Assembly (NCBI RefSeq): GCF_000152265.2
Contig: NC_021592.1
Coordinates: forward strand, 992,001 to 1,056,000
Source: Ferroplasma acidarmanus Fer1
GTDB lineage: Archaea > Thermoplasmatota > Thermoplasmata > Thermoplasmatales > Thermoplasmataceae
DNA: 64,000 nt
Reading direction: 5' to 3'
In this document: positions 8,335 to 18,027 of the stretch, piece by piece
Numbering within the stretch: the stretch's first letter is position 1
Layout of the letters: each line of letters begins with the position of its first letter
Made by a program: the position numbers and the translations under genes
Notes under the pieces: generated by a model
Seen by the model: only the letters and a program-made list of their open reading frames with translations
Told to the model about the DNA's origin: nothing
The model's database searches: none

Positions 8335-9447
8335 ATGAAAAAGGGCTACATTATAATAGGCATTGTGATAATGTCCTTTAATTCCCTTTATCAATATTCA
8401 TGGGATGTTTTCGAACCATTGCTTAAAACCGGCCTGAACGTTACTCTAGTCCAGGTTGAAGTTGCCTTTACGCTCTTTGCCATATTCTCAACCGGTTTTC
8501 AGGGCATTGGCGGCTATTTTGCCGATAAGAATGGGCCTAGAAATATTGGCATATTATCTGCCATTCTGTCATCCATCGGTTTTTTAGGGACATCATTTAT
8601 CCATAACCTGTATTTATTCTATGTACTGTGGTCCCTCGGAAGCATAGGGGAAGGCATACTCTATGGCATATCCACCAATTTAGCGGTTAAATGGTTCAAA
8701 GGCAGGAGAGGTTTTGCAGTAGGGCTTGTCTCCCTGGGTTTTGGCCTTGGTGCAGCAGTTGCAAATATATTCATAGCAAAGGCCGTTTCATTCAGGACAC
8801 CAATGCTGATAATAGGGATTGCTGAAATAATCATCCTGCCAGCCCTGCTTATGAAAGCCAGATACCCGGAAACCGCCAAGCTGACAGGCGAAAAGACATC
8901 AAAAAACCTTAAAAACACAAGATTCTGGATACTTTATATCTCATTTATCCTGGGTGCTGTTCCATTAATAGTAATTTCAGCTTCATTTGGATATCTGGGC
9001 GAAACATTGCCGCTCGTAGAATTTACCATTCTTGTATCCCTGTTCCCTCTGCTCAGTGGTGTAAGCAGGCCCATACTGGGGTATGTATCAGATCTAATAG
9101 GGCGGGTAAAGGTTGTAATGCTGATAGATTCATTCCTGATACTGGGTTCAATATTCCTGATCTTAAGGTTATATGTTTTCGCTATAATCTTTATCGGGTT
9201 CTTTGGAGGTGCCATGATTTCAATGTACTTTTCACTTGTTGGTGATATTTTTGGCACCAGGTTTTCAACTGCAAACAACGGTATATTCTATACGGGAAAA
9301 GCAATATCCGGGTTCATGGGAAGTACAATTTTTGCGGCACTATTTCTATTTGACCATGAAATATCCTTCATATTTGTCCTTATATCCAGCATAGCTGCAA
9401 TAATGTTCCTTCTTGCATCGGTACCGAAGAAAAAGCCAAATGTATAA
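8335..9447 (+). CDS. MFS transporter, oxalate/formate-antiporter-like
   Basis: A 370-residue major facilitator with about 11-12 hydrophobic helices. The loop between helices 2 and 3 reads GGYFADKNGPRNIG, a version of the MFS G-x3-D-R-x-G-R motif, and the repeat in the second half is GYVSDLIGRVK. Overall arrangement is closest to the OxlT/monocarboxylate group, suggesting an organic anion substrate, but specificity is unproven. A stretch of TATA-like sequence just upstream (TATTATCC…) and a 30-base gap leave open whether it is co-transcribed with the small membrane protein. Confidence 0.75.
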   Translation: MKKGYIIIGIVIMSFNSLYQYSWDVFEPLLKTGLNVTLVQVEVAFTLFAIFSTGFQGIGGYFADKNGPRNIGILSAILSSIGFLGTSFIHNLYLFYVLWSLGSIGEGILYGISTNLAVKWFKGRRGFAVGLVSLGFGLGAAVANIFIAKAVSFRTPMLIIGIAEIIILPALLMKARYPETAKLTGEKTSKNLKNTRFWILYISFILGAVPLIVISASFGYLGETLPLVEFTILVSLFPLLSGVSRPILGYVSDLIGRVKVVMLIDSFLILGSIFLILRLYVFAIIFIGFFGGAMISMYFSLVGDIFGTRFSTANNGIFYTGKAISGFMGSTIFAALFLFDHEISFIFVLISSIAAIMFLLASVPKKKPNV

Positions 9448-9451
9448 TTTT

Positions 9452-9463
9452 TTATTTAAATAA
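9452..9463 (+). promoter_or_regulatory. TATA box for the exosome super-operon
   Basis: TTATTTAAATAA, an AT palindrome containing a canonical TTTAAATA element about 20-25 bases upstream of the SBDS ATG (9477); predicts a leaderless mRNA start. Confidence 0.5.
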
Positions 9464-9476
9464 ATGATTATCAACA

Positions 9477-10169
9477 ATGGTAAATACAGACGAGGCGGTT
9501 ATAGCAAGATTCGAATATGACAGTTATAAATTTGAAATCCTTGTTGACCCTGATGCAGCTTCCCGTATACGGGCGGGAAAAATAGATATTGAAAACGATC
9601 TGGCACTGCCTGAAATATTTAAGGATGCCAGAAAAGGGGAAAGGACAAACGAGGAAATACTTAAACGGGTTTTTAAGACTACGGATATAGGGCAGATAGC
9701 TATAGAGATAGTAAAAAGGGGGCAGATACAGCTTACCACAGAACAGAGGAAGGAAATGCTGGAACTCAAAAGGAAACAGGTTATTAACGAAATTGTAAGG
9801 GAAGCTATAAATCCCCAGACAAATACACCTATTCCTGTAACCAGGATAGAGGCGGCTATGGAGGAAGCAAAGGTACGGATCGACCCTTTTAAAAGCGTGG
9901 ACGAACAGGTACAGGCAGTGCTAAAGGCAATAAGGCCATTGATACCCATAAGGATGGAAAAGGCAAGGATGGCTATCAGGCTAACCGGAGATGCCTACGG
10001 GCGCCTTTATGGTGACATTTCAAGAATGGGAACAATACTTAAGGAAGAATGGTCCAATGCCGGCGATTATATATGTGTCATAGAAATTCCAGCCGGCATG
10101 CAGGGAGACCTCATTGACCTTGTCAATAGAAAAACCAGCGGGGATGCAGATGTTAAATTATTGAAATGA
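9477..10169 (+). CDS. Ribosome maturation protein SBDS (Sdo1)
   Basis: Archaeal SBDS orthologue (230 residues, normal length), which in eukaryotes releases eIF6 from the 60S subunit with EFL1. The three-domain layout is recognisable: the FYSH N-domain (to about residue 90) with [17 protein letters not shown], the linker with [19 protein letters not shown], and the C-terminal ferredoxin-like domain ending in [13 protein letters not shown]. First gene of the exosome super-operon. aIF6, its functional partner, is encoded at 37615 in this same window. Confidence 0.95.
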   Translation: MVNTDEAVIARFEYDSYKFEILVDPDAASRIRAGKIDIENDLALPEIFKDARKGERTNEEILKRVFKTTDIGQIAIEIVKRGQIQLTTEQRKEMLELKRKQVINEIVREAINPQTNTPIPVTRIEAAMEEAKVRIDPFKSVDEQVQAVLKAIRPLIPIRMEKARMAIRLTGDAYGRLYGDISRMGTILKEEWSNAGDYICVIEIPAGMQGDLIDLVNRKTSGDADVKLLK

Positions 10170-10276
10170 TTTTTAAAAGTTGGCATTATTAAAATTATTT
10201 ATATAATATTTTAAAATTAATCACAAAGATAAATATATTACGAAGGTATATTTCATAAAGTAAAAGGTGTATTCAA

Positions 10277-10945
10277 TTGGAAACAAAAAAAATAGTTTAT
10301 CCGGGGGACAAAATAGAAATAGCTGAATTGAAACCCCGAAATGGCATGTATGAATATAATTCGGAATTCTTCTCTGAATACTTTGGAGTAATTCAGGAAA
10401 GCGAGAAATTTATTGACGTTGCTCCATTTAATAGTCCATATTTGCCAAGGGCAAACGACAAGATAATAGGGAAAATAATGGATATAGGTCCCACTATGTG
10501 GACAGTTGATATTAACTCTCCATATTATTCCCTATTGCATATGAACGATACTCCCTGGCATGTTTCATCCGGGGACCTCGAGCGTTATCTGAACGTGGGC
10601 GATTATATATACGCCAGAATATCGGTATCCAACGAAATTAAGGAAAGCTGGATTTCGTTAAGGGATAATGGAATGAGAAAGCTTGAGTCAGGCAGGATAA
10701 TATCGGTAAAGCCTCCGAAGGTTCCACGTGTTATCGGGAGAGGAGGAAATATGATAAATATCATTAAAAACTATACCGATACAAAAATAATTGTAGGCCA
10801 GAATGGATTTATATGGCTCGATGGCAATGTAGATAATGTTAAAAAAGCCATAGATGCAATAAGGCTTGTGGAAAAAGAAGCACATACAATAGGATTAACA
10901 GACCGGATGGAAGAATACCTCAAGAATATGAAAGGTGAAAATTGA
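10277..10945 (+). CDS. rrp4: Exosome RNA-binding subunit Rrp4
   Basis: Cap subunit of the archaeal RNA exosome (222 residues). N-terminal domain, then an S1 domain (about residues 62-130, with GKIMDIGPTMWTVDINSPY) and a KH domain whose loop reads IGRGG (PRVIGRGGNMINIIK). The TTG start at 10277 is supported by the Shine-Dalgarno AAAGGTGT at 10263-10270. Stop and the ATG of rrp41 are adjacent, so the three exosome genes are translated together. It guides RNA into the Rrp41-Rrp42 ring. Confidence 0.95.
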   Translation: METKKIVYPGDKIEIAELKPRNGMYEYNSEFFSEYFGVIQESEKFIDVAPFNSPYLPRANDKIIGKIMDIGPTMWTVDINSPYYSLLHMNDTPWHVSSGDLERYLNVGDYIYARISVSNEIKESWISLRDNGMRKLESGRIISVKPPKVPRVIGRGGNMINIIKNYTDTKIIVGQNGFIWLDGNVDNVKKAIDAIRLVEKEAHTIGLTDRMEEYLKNMKGEN

Positions 10946-11668
10946 ATGGAAGGAAATATAAAATTGATGAGAGAAGATGGGCTCAGGCTTGATGGGAGGT
11001 CATTGAATGAAATGCGCCCCATAAAGATCCAGACAGGAGTTGTGGAACGCGCAGATGGTTCAGCATTTATAGAATGGGGTGCTAATAAAATCATTGTTGC
11101 AGTATACGTAAGGGAAGCCTATCCAAAACATGCCCAGAATATTGACAGGGCTATAGTAAAGGCAAGGTATAATATGTCAGGATATTCAGTAGAGGAGAGA
11201 AAACGCCCGGGTCCGGACAGAAGGACCATGGAAATATCGAAGGTTGTTTCGGAAGCATTATCTTCTGCAATTGTCCTTGAAAAGCTCCCGAGGGCTGAAA
11301 TTGATGTGTTTATCCAGGTTCTGGAAGCTGATGCAGGCACAAGAATAGCGAGCCTTACAGCTTCATCAGTGGCTGTTGCAGATGCCGGTGTTCCCATGAG
11401 GGATCTTGTAGTAGGATGTACTGCAGGAAAGGCAGATGGAAAGATTGTACTTGACCTTTCAAAGGATGAGGACAATTTCGGCCAGGCAGATATACCGATG
11501 GCTATTTTGCCCAGAACTGGAAAAGTAGTATTATTACAGCTTGACGGGGACGTTACAGAAGAAGAGTTTAATGAAGCCACATCGATGATGATGGATGCAA
11601 TGCCAAGAATTTCGGAATTGCAGAGAAACGCTTTGATGAGCAAATACAGTATAGAGGATGGTGAATAA
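10946..11668 (+). CDS. rrp41: Exosome catalytic subunit Rrp41
   Basis: RNase PH-fold phosphorolytic 3'-5' exoribonuclease subunit (240 residues). Catalytic-type segments are present: the phosphate-site RPGPDRRTMEI region and GQADIPMAILP with the conserved Asp of active Rrp41. N-terminus REDGLRLDGR is typical. It starts directly after the rrp4 stop and is two bases from rrp42; the hexameric ring is formed from equal amounts of both. Confidence 0.96.
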   Translation: MEGNIKLMREDGLRLDGRSLNEMRPIKIQTGVVERADGSAFIEWGANKIIVAVYVREAYPKHAQNIDRAIVKARYNMSGYSVEERKRPGPDRRTMEISKVVSEALSSAIVLEKLPRAEIDVFIQVLEADAGTRIASLTASSVAVADAGVPMRDLVVGCTAGKADGKIVLDLSKDEDNFGQADIPMAILPRTGKVVLLQLDGDVTEEEFNEATSMMMDAMPRISELQRNALMSKYSIEDGE

Positions 11669-11670
11669 AA

Positions 11671-12453
11671 ATGCCTATGGATTCAAGTGCAGTATTATCT
11701 GAAATTAGAAAAGGATTTATCCTGGAAAGCATAAAAACAGGGAAACGCCTGGATGGAAGGGGGCTTCAGGATTACCGTGAAATCAAGATAACAGAAAATT
11801 TTGTCCCCAAGGCAGCAGGTTCTGCCATGGTTGAAATCGGTAAAACAAAGGTTGTAGCCGGCATAAAAGTAGAAGAAGGAGACCCGTTCGAGGATTCTCC
11901 TGATAGCGGTGTAATGGCACTGAACATAGAATTGCTGCCAATGGCATTCCCAACCTTTGAATCAGGGCCACCCAGTGAGCAGGCTATAGAGTACTCCCGT
12001 GTGGTTGACCGTGGAATAAGGGAAAGCAAAATGGTTGATACATCAAAGCTTGTAATAGAATCAGGAAAAAGAGTCTGGATGATATTTGTGGATATCGATG
12101 TCCTGAACTATGACGGGAATATAATAGATGCCGCAACCCTCGCTGCTGTGACAGCTTTGAAAAACACTGTTGTCCCTGCATCGAAAATCGGGCAGAAAGA
12201 TTATAGCCTTCCTATTAACGCAACTCCTGTATCAATTACAATGGTTAAAATAGGAGATGAAATAGTATGTGACCCCGACCTCGAGGAGGAACAGGTTTCC
12301 AATGGAAGGATAACGGTAACTATAGCTGAAGACCATAATATCCATGCCATGCAGAAAGGTGATATAGGAGAATTTTCGCTTGATGAAATAAGAAAAGCTA
12401 TAAAAACATCAAGTGATATAGGTAATAGATTAAGAGAATCATATTTGAGGTAA
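11671..12453 (+). CDS. rrp42: Exosome structural subunit Rrp42
   Basis: Non-catalytic RNase PH-fold partner of Rrp41 (260 residues). Shows the characteristic [16 protein letters not shown]-terminal region and the acidic loop [13 protein letters not shown] in place of the Rrp41 phosphate site. Its stop is four bases from the L37Ae start. Completes the exosome core together with Rrp4 and Rrp41. Confidence 0.96.
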   Translation: MPMDSSAVLSEIRKGFILESIKTGKRLDGRGLQDYREIKITENFVPKAAGSAMVEIGKTKVVAGIKVEEGDPFEDSPDSGVMALNIELLPMAFPTFESGPPSEQAIEYSRVVDRGIRESKMVDTSKLVIESGKRVWMIFVDIDVLNYDGNIIDAATLAAVTALKNTVVPASKIGQKDYSLPINATPVSITMVKIGDEIVCDPDLEEEQVSNGRITVTIAEDHNIHAMQKGDIGEFSLDEIRKAIKTSSDIGNRLRESYLR

Positions 12454-12457
12454 TTAT

Positions 12458-12715
12458 ATGACAAAACACACAGTAAAAGTAGGGGCTTCAGGACGTTTTG
12501 GGCCAAGGTATGGTGTTACCGTAAGGAAAGCATGGAATAAAATATATAAACAGAAAATCAGTTTCTACACATGCCCTTCCTGCAAACAGAAAAAGGTAAA
12601 GAGAGTAGCGAATGGAATATGGGAGTGCAGGCACTGCAGCTATAAGTTCGCAGGTGGTTCATACACTCCTGAATACAGCAGTGAAATCGTTAAGGAGATA
12701 AACAACCATGTATAA
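12458..12715 (+). CDS. rpl37ae: 50S ribosomal protein L37Ae
   Basis: Zinc-ribbon ribosomal protein (85 residues). N-terminus [17 protein letters not shown] and the four-Cys zinc site CPSC...CRHC are complete. It overlaps the rpoP start by eight bases (ATG inside the last codons), a tight coupling typical of this operon. Confidence 0.96.
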   Translation: MTKHTVKVGASGRFGPRYGVTVRKAWNKIYKQKISFYTCPSCKQKKVKRVANGIWECRHCSYKFAGGSYTPEYSSEIVKEINNHV

Positions 12716-12839
12716 ATGTATCAGATGTGGAAGGCAGCTTGAAAAAACCTTCGGAACCACAGATATAGAATGTGAATGTGGTTCAAGGGTATTTATAAAA
12801 GAAAGGCCTAGCGTCGAAAAAATAGTGAAAGCAAGATAA
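12708..12839 (+). CDS. rpoP: RNA polymerase subunit P (Rpb12/RpoP)
   Basis: A 43-residue protein, too short for most gene finders. It begins [12 protein letters not shown] and has a second pair ECECGSR, giving the CxxC…CxC zinc-binding pattern of archaeal RpoP, and ends in basic KIVKAR. Location between L37Ae and Pus10 is the standard place of rpoP in the archaeal exosome operon. The ATG overlaps the end of rpl37ae. Needed for open-complex formation by archaeal RNA polymerase. Confidence 0.92.
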   Translation: MYKCIRCGRQLEKTFGTTDIECECGSRVFIKERPSVEKIVKAR

Positions 12840-12846
12840 TTTTTTT

Positions 12847-13989
12847 ATGGACGATTTTATAAATTTATTTTCACATAACCTGTGCATCAGATGTACCGGG
12901 CGTATTTTTGCAAATATTGATACTGGAATGACAGATTATCAGAGAGGCACTATGCTTGCATTTGCCTATAAATCATTTTATGGAACATACAATGCCCCGG
13001 ATACCTGTTGGCTCTGCAATGGAATTTTTAATGAATTCGATAAATACTTTAACATGGTAAAAGATGCTATAGGAACAAAGGAATACACAACTATCCTGAT
13101 AGGATCAAAATTTGATCCAGAAACGTTGCTGGAAGAGGCAAAAATACAGAATAAATACGGCAATAATGGAGAAAGCATTAAAAAAGAATTTAACAGGGAA
13201 TTTGGAAAATATTTTTCCAGCATTTCTGGAAAAGAATTCTCAAAGGATGCTGATATAGTTATTGAGATAAATACAATTTATGATAATGTAAATTTAATCA
13301 TAAGGCCACTTTATATTTACGGTACATATAAAAAGGAACGCAGGGATATACCGCAGACAAGATGGATTAATGGCAGCGGGGATTCCATTGAATCGCTTAT
13401 AGGTGAAAAGCTATTGAAATTCACCGGTGGAAAAAATTACAAATTGCACGGCTCCGGAAGGGAAGATGTTGATGTGATGATGCTTGGCAATGGGAGGGAG
13501 TTTATCATGGAAGTAGATGAACCTGAAATCAGAAACTTTTCCATAAAAGAATTCATGGAAGAAGTCAATAACTCAGGAAACGGCATATCAATTTCAAATC
13601 TCGAATTTACGGGCAAGAAAAGGGTAAAGGAGATAAAGGAAGCCACATACGATAAAATATACCGGGCAGTGGTTGAATGCAATACGCCCATAAACGAAAA
13701 TACATTGCTTATGGCTGTTAATACGTTCAGGAATTTTACAATATCCCAGAGGACACCTACGAGGGTTATCGGAAATAGATCTGACCTTATTAGAAAAAAA
13801 GAAATAAAATATATAAATATAGAAGATATACATGATAAGGAAGCAGTAGTTAAAATCAGGTCTCAATCAGGCACATATATAAAGGAGCTGATAAATGGGG
13901 ACGGAGGAAGAACCACACCCAGTCTCTCTTCTGTCTATGGATATGAATTAAAGGTAAAATGCCTGGATGTATTGAAAATAGAGAGGTGA
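12847..13989 (+). CDS. pus10: tRNA pseudouridine synthase Pus10
   Basis: Makes pseudouridine 54 and 55 in the tRNA T-loop. The 380 residues begin with a zinc-binding N-domain (CIRCTGRIF at about 17-25 and CWLCNG near 56), followed by the THUMP-like region, and the catalytic domain with GSGREDVDVMMLGNGR, which holds the conserved catalytic Asp. C-terminal QSGTYIKELINGDGGRT matches the TruD/Pus-type end. Located between rpoP and rpl21e, as in many archaea. Confidence 0.93.
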   Translation: MDDFINLFSHNLCIRCTGRIFANIDTGMTDYQRGTMLAFAYKSFYGTYNAPDTCWLCNGIFNEFDKYFNMVKDAIGTKEYTTILIGSKFDPETLLEEAKIQNKYGNNGESIKKEFNREFGKYFSSISGKEFSKDADIVIEINTIYDNVNLIIRPLYIYGTYKKERRDIPQTRWINGSGDSIESLIGEKLLKFTGGKNYKLHGSGREDVDVMMLGNGREFIMEVDEPEIRNFSIKEFMEEVNNSGNGISISNLEFTGKKRVKEIKEATYDKIYRAVVECNTPINENTLLMAVNTFRNFTISQRTPTRVIGNRSDLIRKKEIKYINIEDIHDKEAVVKIRSQSGTYIKELINGDGGRTTPSLSSVYGYELKVKCLDVLKIER

Positions 13990-13995
13990 ATAAAC

Positions 13996-14292
13996 ATGAC
14001 ACGAATGTCTAATGGAACCAGATCAGGTTCAAGAAGTAAGTTAACGAAGAAGATAAAGCAAAGAGGAATGCCAAAGGTTAATAGCCTTTTAAAGAAATTT
14101 GAAATAGGCGAGACGGTTGCTGTTGTAATAGAACCGGCTATACAGAAAGGGATGCCATTTCACAACTTTCAGGGAAGAACAGGAAAAATAACAGGGATGC
14201 AGGGTAGTTGCTATATCCTGAAAATAAAAATTGGAAACACAGAAAGAAAAATAATATCAGCACCTGTTCATCTCAAGAGGTTGCCCCAATGA
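13996..14292 (+). CDS. rpl21e: 50S ribosomal protein L21e
   Basis: A 98-residue ribosomal protein with the SH3-like core MPFHNFQGRTGKITG and basic N-terminus. GAGGTGAAT about six bases upstream of the ATG is a near-perfect ribosome binding site. Its TGA overlaps the rpoF ATG. Confidence 0.95.
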   Translation: MTRMSNGTRSGSRSKLTKKIKQRGMPKVNSLLKKFEIGETVAVVIEPAIQKGMPFHNFQGRTGKITGMQGSCYILKIKIGNTERKIISAPVHLKRLPQ

Positions 14293-14597
14293 AAATAACC
14301 TATAAAACAAATAACGAAGTTTTTAATATGCTCAGTAACGTTGAAGAGCGAACTCCGAGCGAAAACGATACACTGGCATACGTTGAAAAATTTTTAAAAT
14401 ACGACAAAGATGCTGATTTAAAGCAGATTTATAATGATATAAGCAAGGTACACAAGCTTCCACGGGAAGCAATAGTGAAAATTATAGACATTAAACCGTC
14501 TTCCACTGAAGAGCTAATGGCAATATTAAACTCATATAATGTTGCTGCCGATAACAAAGTTTTAGATAGTATATTGGATATACTTCGGGTTTTATAA
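14289..14597 (+). CDS. rpoF: RNA polymerase subunit F (Rpb4/RpoF)
   Basis: A 102-residue stalk subunit that pairs with RpoE'. The frame is open further upstream, but that part is only the shifted frame of rpl21e; the real start is the ATG at 14289, overlapping the L21e stop (AATGA). The sequence MKITYKTNNEVFNML and the HRDC-like helical C-terminus (REAIVKIIDIKPSSTEELMA) fit archaeal RpoF. Confidence 0.92.
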   Translation: MKITYKTNNEVFNMLSNVEERTPSENDTLAYVEKFLKYDKDADLKQIYNDISKVHKLPREAIVKIIDIKPSSTEELMAILNSYNVAADNKVLDSILDILRVL

Positions 14598-15146
14598 ATG
14601 GAAGAGTACGCTTATATCATAGATTTTCTACCCCAGGGCAGGGCAGACGATAAGAATTTCCGCAAATCGCCCCTTATACTTGCAATAGGTGAAAGTGAAT
14701 TCAAATTACTTGAGATTATTCCGAAGGTGGACGCCGTAGTTACTGTAGGCGATAAGATTTATATTGGGAAATCACCTGAAAAGAGAGATAAAATAATTTC
14801 AATCAAGAGGCGGATAACCTATAAAGATCTAACCAGTGCAGCTATAAGTGAGCTTCCATACACAATAGAGAATATAATAGACGACAATCCACAGAGATTC
14901 GTTGATTTTTTCAATAACGCAGAAGCAATTAACACCAGGATGCATACACTTGAACTTTTGCCAGGACTTGGAAATAAGAGTATGTGGTCTGTTCTTGACG
15001 AAAGAAAAAAGGGGCCTTTCAAATCATTTGAAGATATAAGTGAAAGGGTAAAAAGCGTACATAATCCAAAGAAAATGGTTGTGAACAGAATAATGGATGA
15101 ACTGCAGAACAGATATGAGAAATATAAGCTGTTTGTTGCAAAATGA
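14598..15146 (+). CDS. DUF655 RNA-binding protein with helix-hairpin-helix
   Basis: A 182-residue DUF655 protein, conserved in archaea between rpoF and ksgA. N-terminal OB/S1-like half (YIIDFLPQGRADDKNF), then a C-terminal helix-hairpin-helix pair (LELLPGLGNKSMW, and the region following KGPFKSFEDI). It starts immediately after the rpoF stop and overlaps ksgA by four bases. A role in RNA metabolism is likely from context; no catalytic residues seen. Confidence 0.92.
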   Translation: MEEYAYIIDFLPQGRADDKNFRKSPLILAIGESEFKLLEIIPKVDAVVTVGDKIYIGKSPEKRDKIISIKRRITYKDLTSAAISELPYTIENIIDDNPQRFVDFFNNAEAINTRMHTLELLPGLGNKSMWSVLDERKKGPFKSFEDISERVKSVHNPKKMVVNRIMDELQNRYEKYKLFVAK

Positions 15147-15862
15147 CTGTTAACTTTGCAAAAAAATACGGACAGGTATTTTTAAACGATAAAAATATTG
15201 CTGCAAAAGAGGTCCGGCTCCTGGGAATTGAACCCGGAGACCATGTTCTTGAAATAGGCCCGGGCCATGGAATCCTTACCGGAATTCTACTATCTGAACC
15301 GGTAAAGCTAACTGCCATAGAACCAGACCATAGATTTTATGAGAGTTTGAAAATAAGTTATCACGATCATATAGTATCAGGCAAATTTAATATTATTAAA
15401 GAAAGTTTTCTTGATACGGAACCATCCTATTTTGACCATATTATAGGCAATATCCCGTATAATATTTCTTCACCCGTCCTGTTTAAAATTCTGGATTTTA
15501 ACTTTAAATCTTCCATACTCATGGTCCAGAAGGAATTCGCCCGGAGGCTGGTAGCAAGGCCTGGTACAAAGGAATATTCCAGAATAACCATCAATACATC
15601 TGTGAGGTCAACAATTAAAATTCTTTTTAATGTTACAAGGAAGGTGTTTTCTCCAGTTCCAGATGTAGATTCTGCAGTTATTTCTATCATGAAAAAAGAT
15701 GTTGACATAGATCTGGCAAATTTTGATAAATTCATAGCAAAAATATTTTCCATGAGAAGAAAAAAATTATCAACAATATTAAATTATAATGGGCCGTTTA
15801 GCGAAAAAAGGCCGGAAGAACTGGACTTAAGCCAGTTGATCACTCTTTACTCCCGGAATTAG
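15143..15862 (+). CDS. ksgA: 16S rRNA dimethyladenosine transferase KsgA/Dim1
   Basis: Methylates the two adjacent adenosines of the 16S 3' hairpin (239 residues). Motif X GQVFLNDKNIA, SAM-binding motif I VLEIGPGHGILT, and catalytic motif IV NIPYNISSPV are intact. The gene overlaps DUF655 by ATGA and ends the super-operon. Its last 23 bases overlap the convergent slipin gene. Confidence 0.95.
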   Translation: MTVNFAKKYGQVFLNDKNIAAKEVRLLGIEPGDHVLEIGPGHGILTGILLSEPVKLTAIEPDHRFYESLKISYHDHIVSGKFNIIKESFLDTEPSYFDHIIGNIPYNISSPVLFKILDFNFKSSILMVQKEFARRLVARPGTKEYSRITINTSVRSTIKILFNVTRKVFSPVPDVDSAVISIMKKDVDIDLANFDKFIAKIFSMRRKKLSTILNYNGPFSEKRPEELDLSQLITLYSRN

Positions 15863-16685
15863 TGCTGTTACCAACATTTCCGGTACTCTTGCTCAGTATA
15901 TTGTTTAACGCAGTTGCTGTGAAGAACTGGGAAGTATCGCCTACTGTTGGTACATTCTGGGGTATCATTATTAGTGAACCTTTTCCTTCCAGGCCTATCT
16001 GGTAAACTATATCCATCCATCTTAACTGGAAAGCTGTAGGGTTGTTTGCATACTGTTTTGCAGCATCCACCATCTTTCCTGCTGCTTCAACTTCTGCAAG
16101 GGCAAGTGTAACCCTGGATCTCCTCTCCCTCTCTGCAGCTGCCTGCCTTGACATTGCATCCTGCAATGTTTGTGGAACAAGCACATCCCTGATTTCAACG
16201 GATGATACCTTTACTCCCCAGTGTTCTGTTTTCTCATCAATTATCTGCCTTGCTGATTCACCTATCTTTTCCCTTTCTGACAGTATTTCATCAAATGATG
16301 ATTTTCCAAGAACTTCCCTTAAGGTTGTCTGTGCTGCGAGCTGTGTTGCAGCCGCATAATTTTCAACATTTAACACTGCTTTGTCCGGGTCAATGATCTG
16401 AAAATACATAACTGCATCGACATTTACTGGAACATTATCCTGTGTAAATGTAGATTCTGTTTTAAAAGCCACGGCCTGTATCCTCGTGGAAAGCACTACA
16501 GTAATTTTACTTATAATAGGCGTCACATAAACAAGCCCCGGCCCTTTCAATCCTGTATATCTTCCCAGTGTTAAAACCGGGGCCCTCTGCCATTCTTTCA
16601 ATATATGAATTCCCGATAGTATAATTGCTACAATTATAATCAGTACAAGAATTAAAATAACTTCTCCAACATCAATAGCTACCAT
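15840..16685 (-). CDS. Slipin / stomatin-like SPFH membrane protein
   Basis: A 281-residue stomatin homologue. One N-terminal hydrophobic segment (residues 8-27), then the SPFH/Band-7 domain with GPGLVYVTPIISKI and EVLGKSSFDEILSEREKIG, a heptad-rich coiled coil rich in Ala/Glu (about 185-215) and a variable tail. Such proteins organise membrane domains; archaeal slipins are often cleaved by a partner STOPP/NfeD protease, but no nfeD gene adjoins it here. Convergent overlap of 23 bases with ksgA. Confidence 0.9.
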   Translation of the reverse strand: MVAIDVGEVILILVLIIIVAIILSGIHILKEWQRAPVLTLGRYTGLKGPGLVYVTPIISKITVVLSTRIQAVAFKTESTFTQDNVPVNVDAVMYFQIIDPDKAVLNVENYAAATQLAAQTTLREVLGKSSFDEILSEREKIGESARQIIDEKTEHWGVKVSSVEIRDVLVPQTLQDAMSRQAAAERERRSRVTLALAEVEAAGKMVDAAKQYANNPTAFQLRWMDIVYQIGLEGKGSLIMIPQNVPTVGDTSQFFTATALNNILSKSTGNVGNSTNSGSKE

Positions 16686-16940
16686 GATATAACAATGATA
16701 TATTATATATAAACATTTTTAAATGTCATGATCGCCAATTTCCCTTAAATATATTGGGATATTACAGAAATTCGGTTTAAATGATTTTATATAAAATTAG
16801 CAAACTTCAAATTTTTGCCGTTAAATTTACCTTTTCCAGTAGAGAGAAATCAGCAAACCAACAGAACTTTTAAAATATGAAGAATTACACAGGTAATAAT
16901 TTATGTGGTATTACACCGATTGCCGAAATATTAAACGTGA

Positions 16941-16953
16941 ATTTTTATATATA
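16941..16953 (+). promoter_or_regulatory. TATA box for the HMG-CoA synthase operon
   Basis: ATTTTTATATATA, ending about 20 bases before the ATG at 16972; consistent with a leaderless or nearly leaderless mRNA. Overlaps the palindrome at 16950-16966. Confidence 0.6.
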
Positions 16954-16966
16954 GTATAATACTATA
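16950..16966 (+). promoter_or_regulatory. Perfect palindrome over the HMG-CoA synthase transcription start
   Basis: TATAGTATAATACTATA, two exact 7-base arms with a 3-base centre, lying between the TATA box and the start codon, where a bound repressor would block initiation. Chance palindromes are common in AT-rich DNA. Confidence 0.4.
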
Positions 16967-16971
16967 CAACT

Positions 16972-18027
16972 ATGTCTGGAATTGTAAGTTACGGGTCATA
17001 TGTTCCAATATACAGGATAAAACCAGAGGAAATTGCCAGGATATGGGGCGACGATCCGGAAAAAATGAAGAATAATCTATTTATATTAAGCAAATCGGTA
17101 CCTTCACCGGATGAAGATGTTGCTTCTATTTCTGTGGAAGCGGCAAGAAATGCCCTTAAAAGAATAAATATAAATCCGGGAGATATTGGCGCTATTTATG
17201 TTGGTTCAGAGTCACATCCATATGCCGTTAAACCGACAGCCACCATAGTGGCAGCTGCAATAGGGATGCCGCTTGAATACTTTGCCGCAGATTATGAATT
17301 TGCATGCAAAGCAGGTACTGCCGGAATGCAGAATGTTAAGGCAATGGTTGATTCCGGTTATATCAAATATGGCATTGCTATTGGATCAGATACATCGCAG
17401 GGTGCTCCAGGGGATGCTCTGGAATACAGTGCATCTGCGGGCGGAACAGCAATGATTATCGGAAAGGACAATGTAATAGCAGAAATAAATGATACATTGT
17501 CAGTATCAACAGATACCCCTGATTTCTGGAGGAGGGAAGGAGAACCATATCCCCGGCATGGAGAAAGGTTTACAGGCGATCCCGGATACTTCAAGCACGT
17601 TTTAGCTGCCTCAAAGGCAATGATGGAAAGAATGGGAACAAAAAGCAGCGATTATGATTATGTTGTATTTCACCAGCCAAATGGGAAATTCCCAACAAGG
17701 GCGGCAAAGATGCTTAATTTTACAGAAGAACAGTATAAAACTGGCCTTTTGACACCCTATATAGGGAATACATATTCAGGTTCTACAATGACCGGCCTAT
17801 CAGCCATACTGGATGAAGCAAAACCGGGTGACAGGATTCTTGCAGTATCATTTGGTTCCGGTGCAGGCTCCGATGCCTTTGATATAACAATAACAGAAAA
17901 TATGAAAAATTACCATCGTGAAAACGCTCCAGGTGTAAGAAAAATGATTGAAAATGTGAAATTCATAGATTATGCTATATATACAAAGTTTAGGAAAATA
18001 CTGGTTATGGGTGATAGCCTTGAGTAA
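16972..18027 (+). CDS. Hydroxymethylglutaryl-CoA synthase, archaeal type
   Basis: Condenses acetyl-CoA with acetoacetyl-CoA to HMG-CoA, the second step of the mevalonate route to archaeal lipids. 351 residues, the archaeal length. Nucleophile C112 ([11 protein letters not shown]), and the His region [11 protein letters not shown] are present, so the enzyme looks active. First of three genes with a thiolase and a DUF35 protein; such trios form one channelling complex in methanogens. Confidence 0.95.
   Translation: MSGIVSYGSYVPIYRIKPEEIARIWGDDPEKMKNNLFILSKSVPSPDEDVASISVEAARNALKRININPGDIGAIYVGSESHPYAVKPTATIVAAAIGMPLEYFAADYEFACKAGTAGMQNVKAMVDSGYIKYGIAIGSDTSQGAPGDALEYSASAGGTAMIIGKDNVIAEINDTLSVSTDTPDFWRREGEPYPRHGERFTGDPGYFKHVLAASKAMMERMGTKSSDYDYVVFHQPNGKFPTRAAKMLNFTEEQYKTGLLTPYIGNTYSGSTMTGLSAILDEAKPGDRILAVSFGSGAGSDAFDITITENMKNYHRENAPGVRKMIENVKFIDYAIYTKFRKILVMGDSLE

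Noticed and set aside
14208-14288. Upstream extension of rpoF
   Set aside because: These codons are the shifted frame of rpl21e; the rpoF start overlapping its stop fits the family.
15840-16971. Expected NfeD partner of the slipin
   Set aside because: No protease-like frame exists on either side; the 286-base gap holds only divergent promoters.
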